A stretch of DNA of 7,894 nt, from the NCBI GenBank assembly GCA_030528665.1, contig JAUMYK010000039.1:1-7894 (forward strand), in the 5' to 3' direction. This DNA comes from a bacterium. GTDB lineage: Bacteria; Patescibacteria; JAEDAM01; Absconditabacterales; Absconditicoccaceae. The position numbers and the translations under genes were made by a program. Below, piece by piece: positions 7,041-7,894 of the stretch. The notes under the pieces were generated by a model. The model was not told the origin of the DNA. It worked only from the letters and a program-made list of their open reading frames with translations, and did not search any database. The stretch's first letter is position 1. The number at the start of each line of letters is the position of its first letter.

Positions 7041-7634
7041 CTATGTTTTCTCTGGTGCTTTGCAAGGGTTTTTTGCCACTCGAGCCAAGATCTGCCTTAT
7101 CAATTCTTCATAGTCAAGATTGTTTGCGAGGAGGGAGAGCGCCTTTTTCTTATCAAATGCGAGCGTCTCAGCTCCAATACGGTCATAGGGGACTTTAAAG
7201 ATCAAACGAGGAAATCTGAACTTATCAGCGACTAACTCAAATCCTCGAGACTCCATATCCACAAATCAGGATTTTCCTTGTTTTTCGAGCAGGATGTTTT
7301 CACTACAGAAGATGCTTGCTAGCTTTCAAAAGACAAATGGGAGTGGTGGTAAAAGTTCTTTGTCGGTATGAAGATTTTTGATTCTTGCGACCTGAATGAG
7401 TTTTTCAGCTTCTTCTCCCTGATTCCAATATCCACAAATCCCGATATTGACAAGGAAAAAATCTGATTCCTTTTCTTCAGTTAAAAATTTGGTCATTGTG
7501 GAGATGGTTTCATAGTTGCCTATGCCTGTGCAGAGATAGTGGATATCAAGCTTTTGTTTGAGATTGAGTGATTTGATCTGAGTTTTAACGGTTTTGAGTT
7601 CGCCTGAAGTGGCACAGCAGATGAGAAGGGACAT
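7041..7634 (-). CDS. Nucleoside phosphorylase family protein, MTA/SAH nucleosidase-like
   Basis: With TGA as Gly the two standard-code fragments join into 197 residues, from ATG 7632-7634 to TAG 7041-7043. TGA-coded Gly are residues 103 and 123. The order of motifs fits the PNP/UDP family 1: a first strand followed by SGEL with Glu12 (the position of the catalytic Glu in E. coli MTA/SAH nucleosidase), CTGIGN (35-40), NIGICG (63-68), FVDMES (124-129; family V-D-M-E, ribose binding) and KVPYDRIG with Asp151 (family S-D, purine protonation). It is shorter than E. coli Mtn (about 230). Family members split MTA or SAH, or cleave other nucleosides such as futalosine; the substrate here cannot be decided. 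The start lies next to the A/G-rich repeat tract, with no clear promoter or ribosome site. Confidence 0.85.
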
Positions 7635-7636
7635 AG

Positions 7637-7676
7637 AGTGAAGAGTTAGGAGTTAAGAGGTAAGAGTTAAGAAGTA
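7637..7676. repeat. Degenerate A/G-rich tandem repeat
   Basis: Short imperfect units of the form GAGTTA(A/G)GA are repeated about four times (AAGAGTTAGG, AGTTAAGAGG, TAAGAGTTAA), directly upstream of the nucleosidase-like gene. They contain no gene. They may be part of the neighbouring mobile or palindromic repeat or a small simple repeat. Confidence 0.55.
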
Positions 7677-7683
7677 GTGCTGG

Positions 7684-7894
7684 AGGTTCCCCCTCGATGA
7701 GGGGGATGTCCGCAGGACAGGGGGAGCTATTTCTCTCATCTCCTCGTCATTCCGGACTTGATCCGGAATCTTGTCCGCTTACTAAGATCCTGAATCAAGT
7801 TCAGGATGACAAAAAGCCGTCATTCCGGACTTGATCTGGAATCTCTAGCTCCCTCCGCCTCGCTTCGCTCAGCACCTCCCTCACTGAGGGAGGA
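7684..7894. repeat. Palindromic, MITE-like non-coding element, cut by the right edge
   Basis: This GC-rich block differs sharply from the A/T-rich surroundings. The left part has the hairpin TCCCCCTC-GAT-GAGGGGGA (7688-7706) and then TGTCC-GCA-GGACA (7707-7719), ending GGGGGAGCT (7720-7728). The right part begins AGCTCCCTC (7847-7855) and ends with CCTCCCTC-ACT-GAGGGAGG (7875-7893), so the two ends form an inverted pair with similar architecture. Three copies of a 25-26-base hairpin lie between them. No transposase or open frame is visible. The outer boundary and any target duplication are outside the window. Confidence 0.75.
7745..7843. repeat. Three copies of a 26-base hairpin repeat, one inverted
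   Basis: Copy A (7745-7770) contains ATTCCGGA-CTTGA-TCCGGAAT, a perfect 8-pair hairpin. Copy B (7818-7843) matches it in 25 of 26 bases. Copy C (7786-7810) is inverted and differs at six of 25 positions that form three compensating pairs, so the hairpin is kept. Similar palindromes occur in intergenic DNA of unrelated bacteria as far as I recall; this was not searched. Confidence 0.85.

Noticed and set aside
243..7328. In-frame TGA codons as selenocysteine or as marks of pseudogenes
   Set aside because: They are many, lie in several unrelated genes, replace conserved glycines and have no visible SECIS structure. Reading them as Gly restores whole proteins.
7637..7894. A CRISPR array
   Set aside because: The repeats are palindromic, unequally spaced and in both orientations, with no regular unique spacers or cas genes.

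Overview
The window comes from a bacterium that reads UGA as glycine (genetic code 25), which points to the Candidate Phyla Radiation lineages Gracilibacteria (BD1-5) or Absconditabacteria (SR1). This is visible directly. Six genes are cut by in-frame TGA in the standard code and become whole when TGA is read as Gly. In two of them TGA sits on a family-conserved glycine: the Gly before Ser-His-Thr in a NodB deacetylase (243-245) and the Gly of the L-A-D/N-G-D-S motif in YjdM (6852-6854). All recognised genes end in TAA or TAG. Starts lack clear Shine-Dalgarno sites and have A/T-rich leaders.

Layout. 1-2146 (minus): an apparent operon of a winged-helix regulator with a degenerate nucleotidyltransferase-like domain, a divergent MEMO-like protein, and a membrane-anchored polysaccharide deacetylase that runs off the left edge. 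2220-2439 (minus): a 58-residue one-helix membrane protein with its own promoter and terminator. 2629-3135 (plus): a 168-residue protein made mainly of exact 11-residue repeats, diverging from the previous gene. 3253-5454 (minus): pyruvate formate-lyase, convergent with the repeat protein, each having a terminator in the gap. 5713-6472 (minus): a secreted protein with a signal peptide and a phage tail-collar-type domain, with one frameshift near the C-terminus and a possible attenuator in its leader. 6687-7634 (minus): YjdM (PhnA-type zinc ribbon) and an MTA/SAH-nucleosidase-like protein, 36 bases apart. 7635-7894: GC-rich palindromic repeats forming part of a non-coding, MITE-like element.

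Together the genes suggest a fermentative, anaerobic, host-associated cell: pyruvate cleavage to acetyl-CoA and formate, an envelope-modifying deacetylase, and a surface protein with a fibre-tip-like domain. The activating enzyme for pyruvate formate-lyase is not in the window.

Most notable: (i) the 9-mer AAATCTGAT occurs seven times on the two strands, in coding and intergenic DNA, far above chance, and spaced like a DNA uptake sequence; (ii) the pyruvate formate-lyase gene contains about 57 glycine codons and no UGA, while neighbours use UGA freely; (iii) the repeats at the right edge show three compensatory base-pair changes; (iv) the tail-collar surface protein has a repairable frameshift and a leader hairpin.
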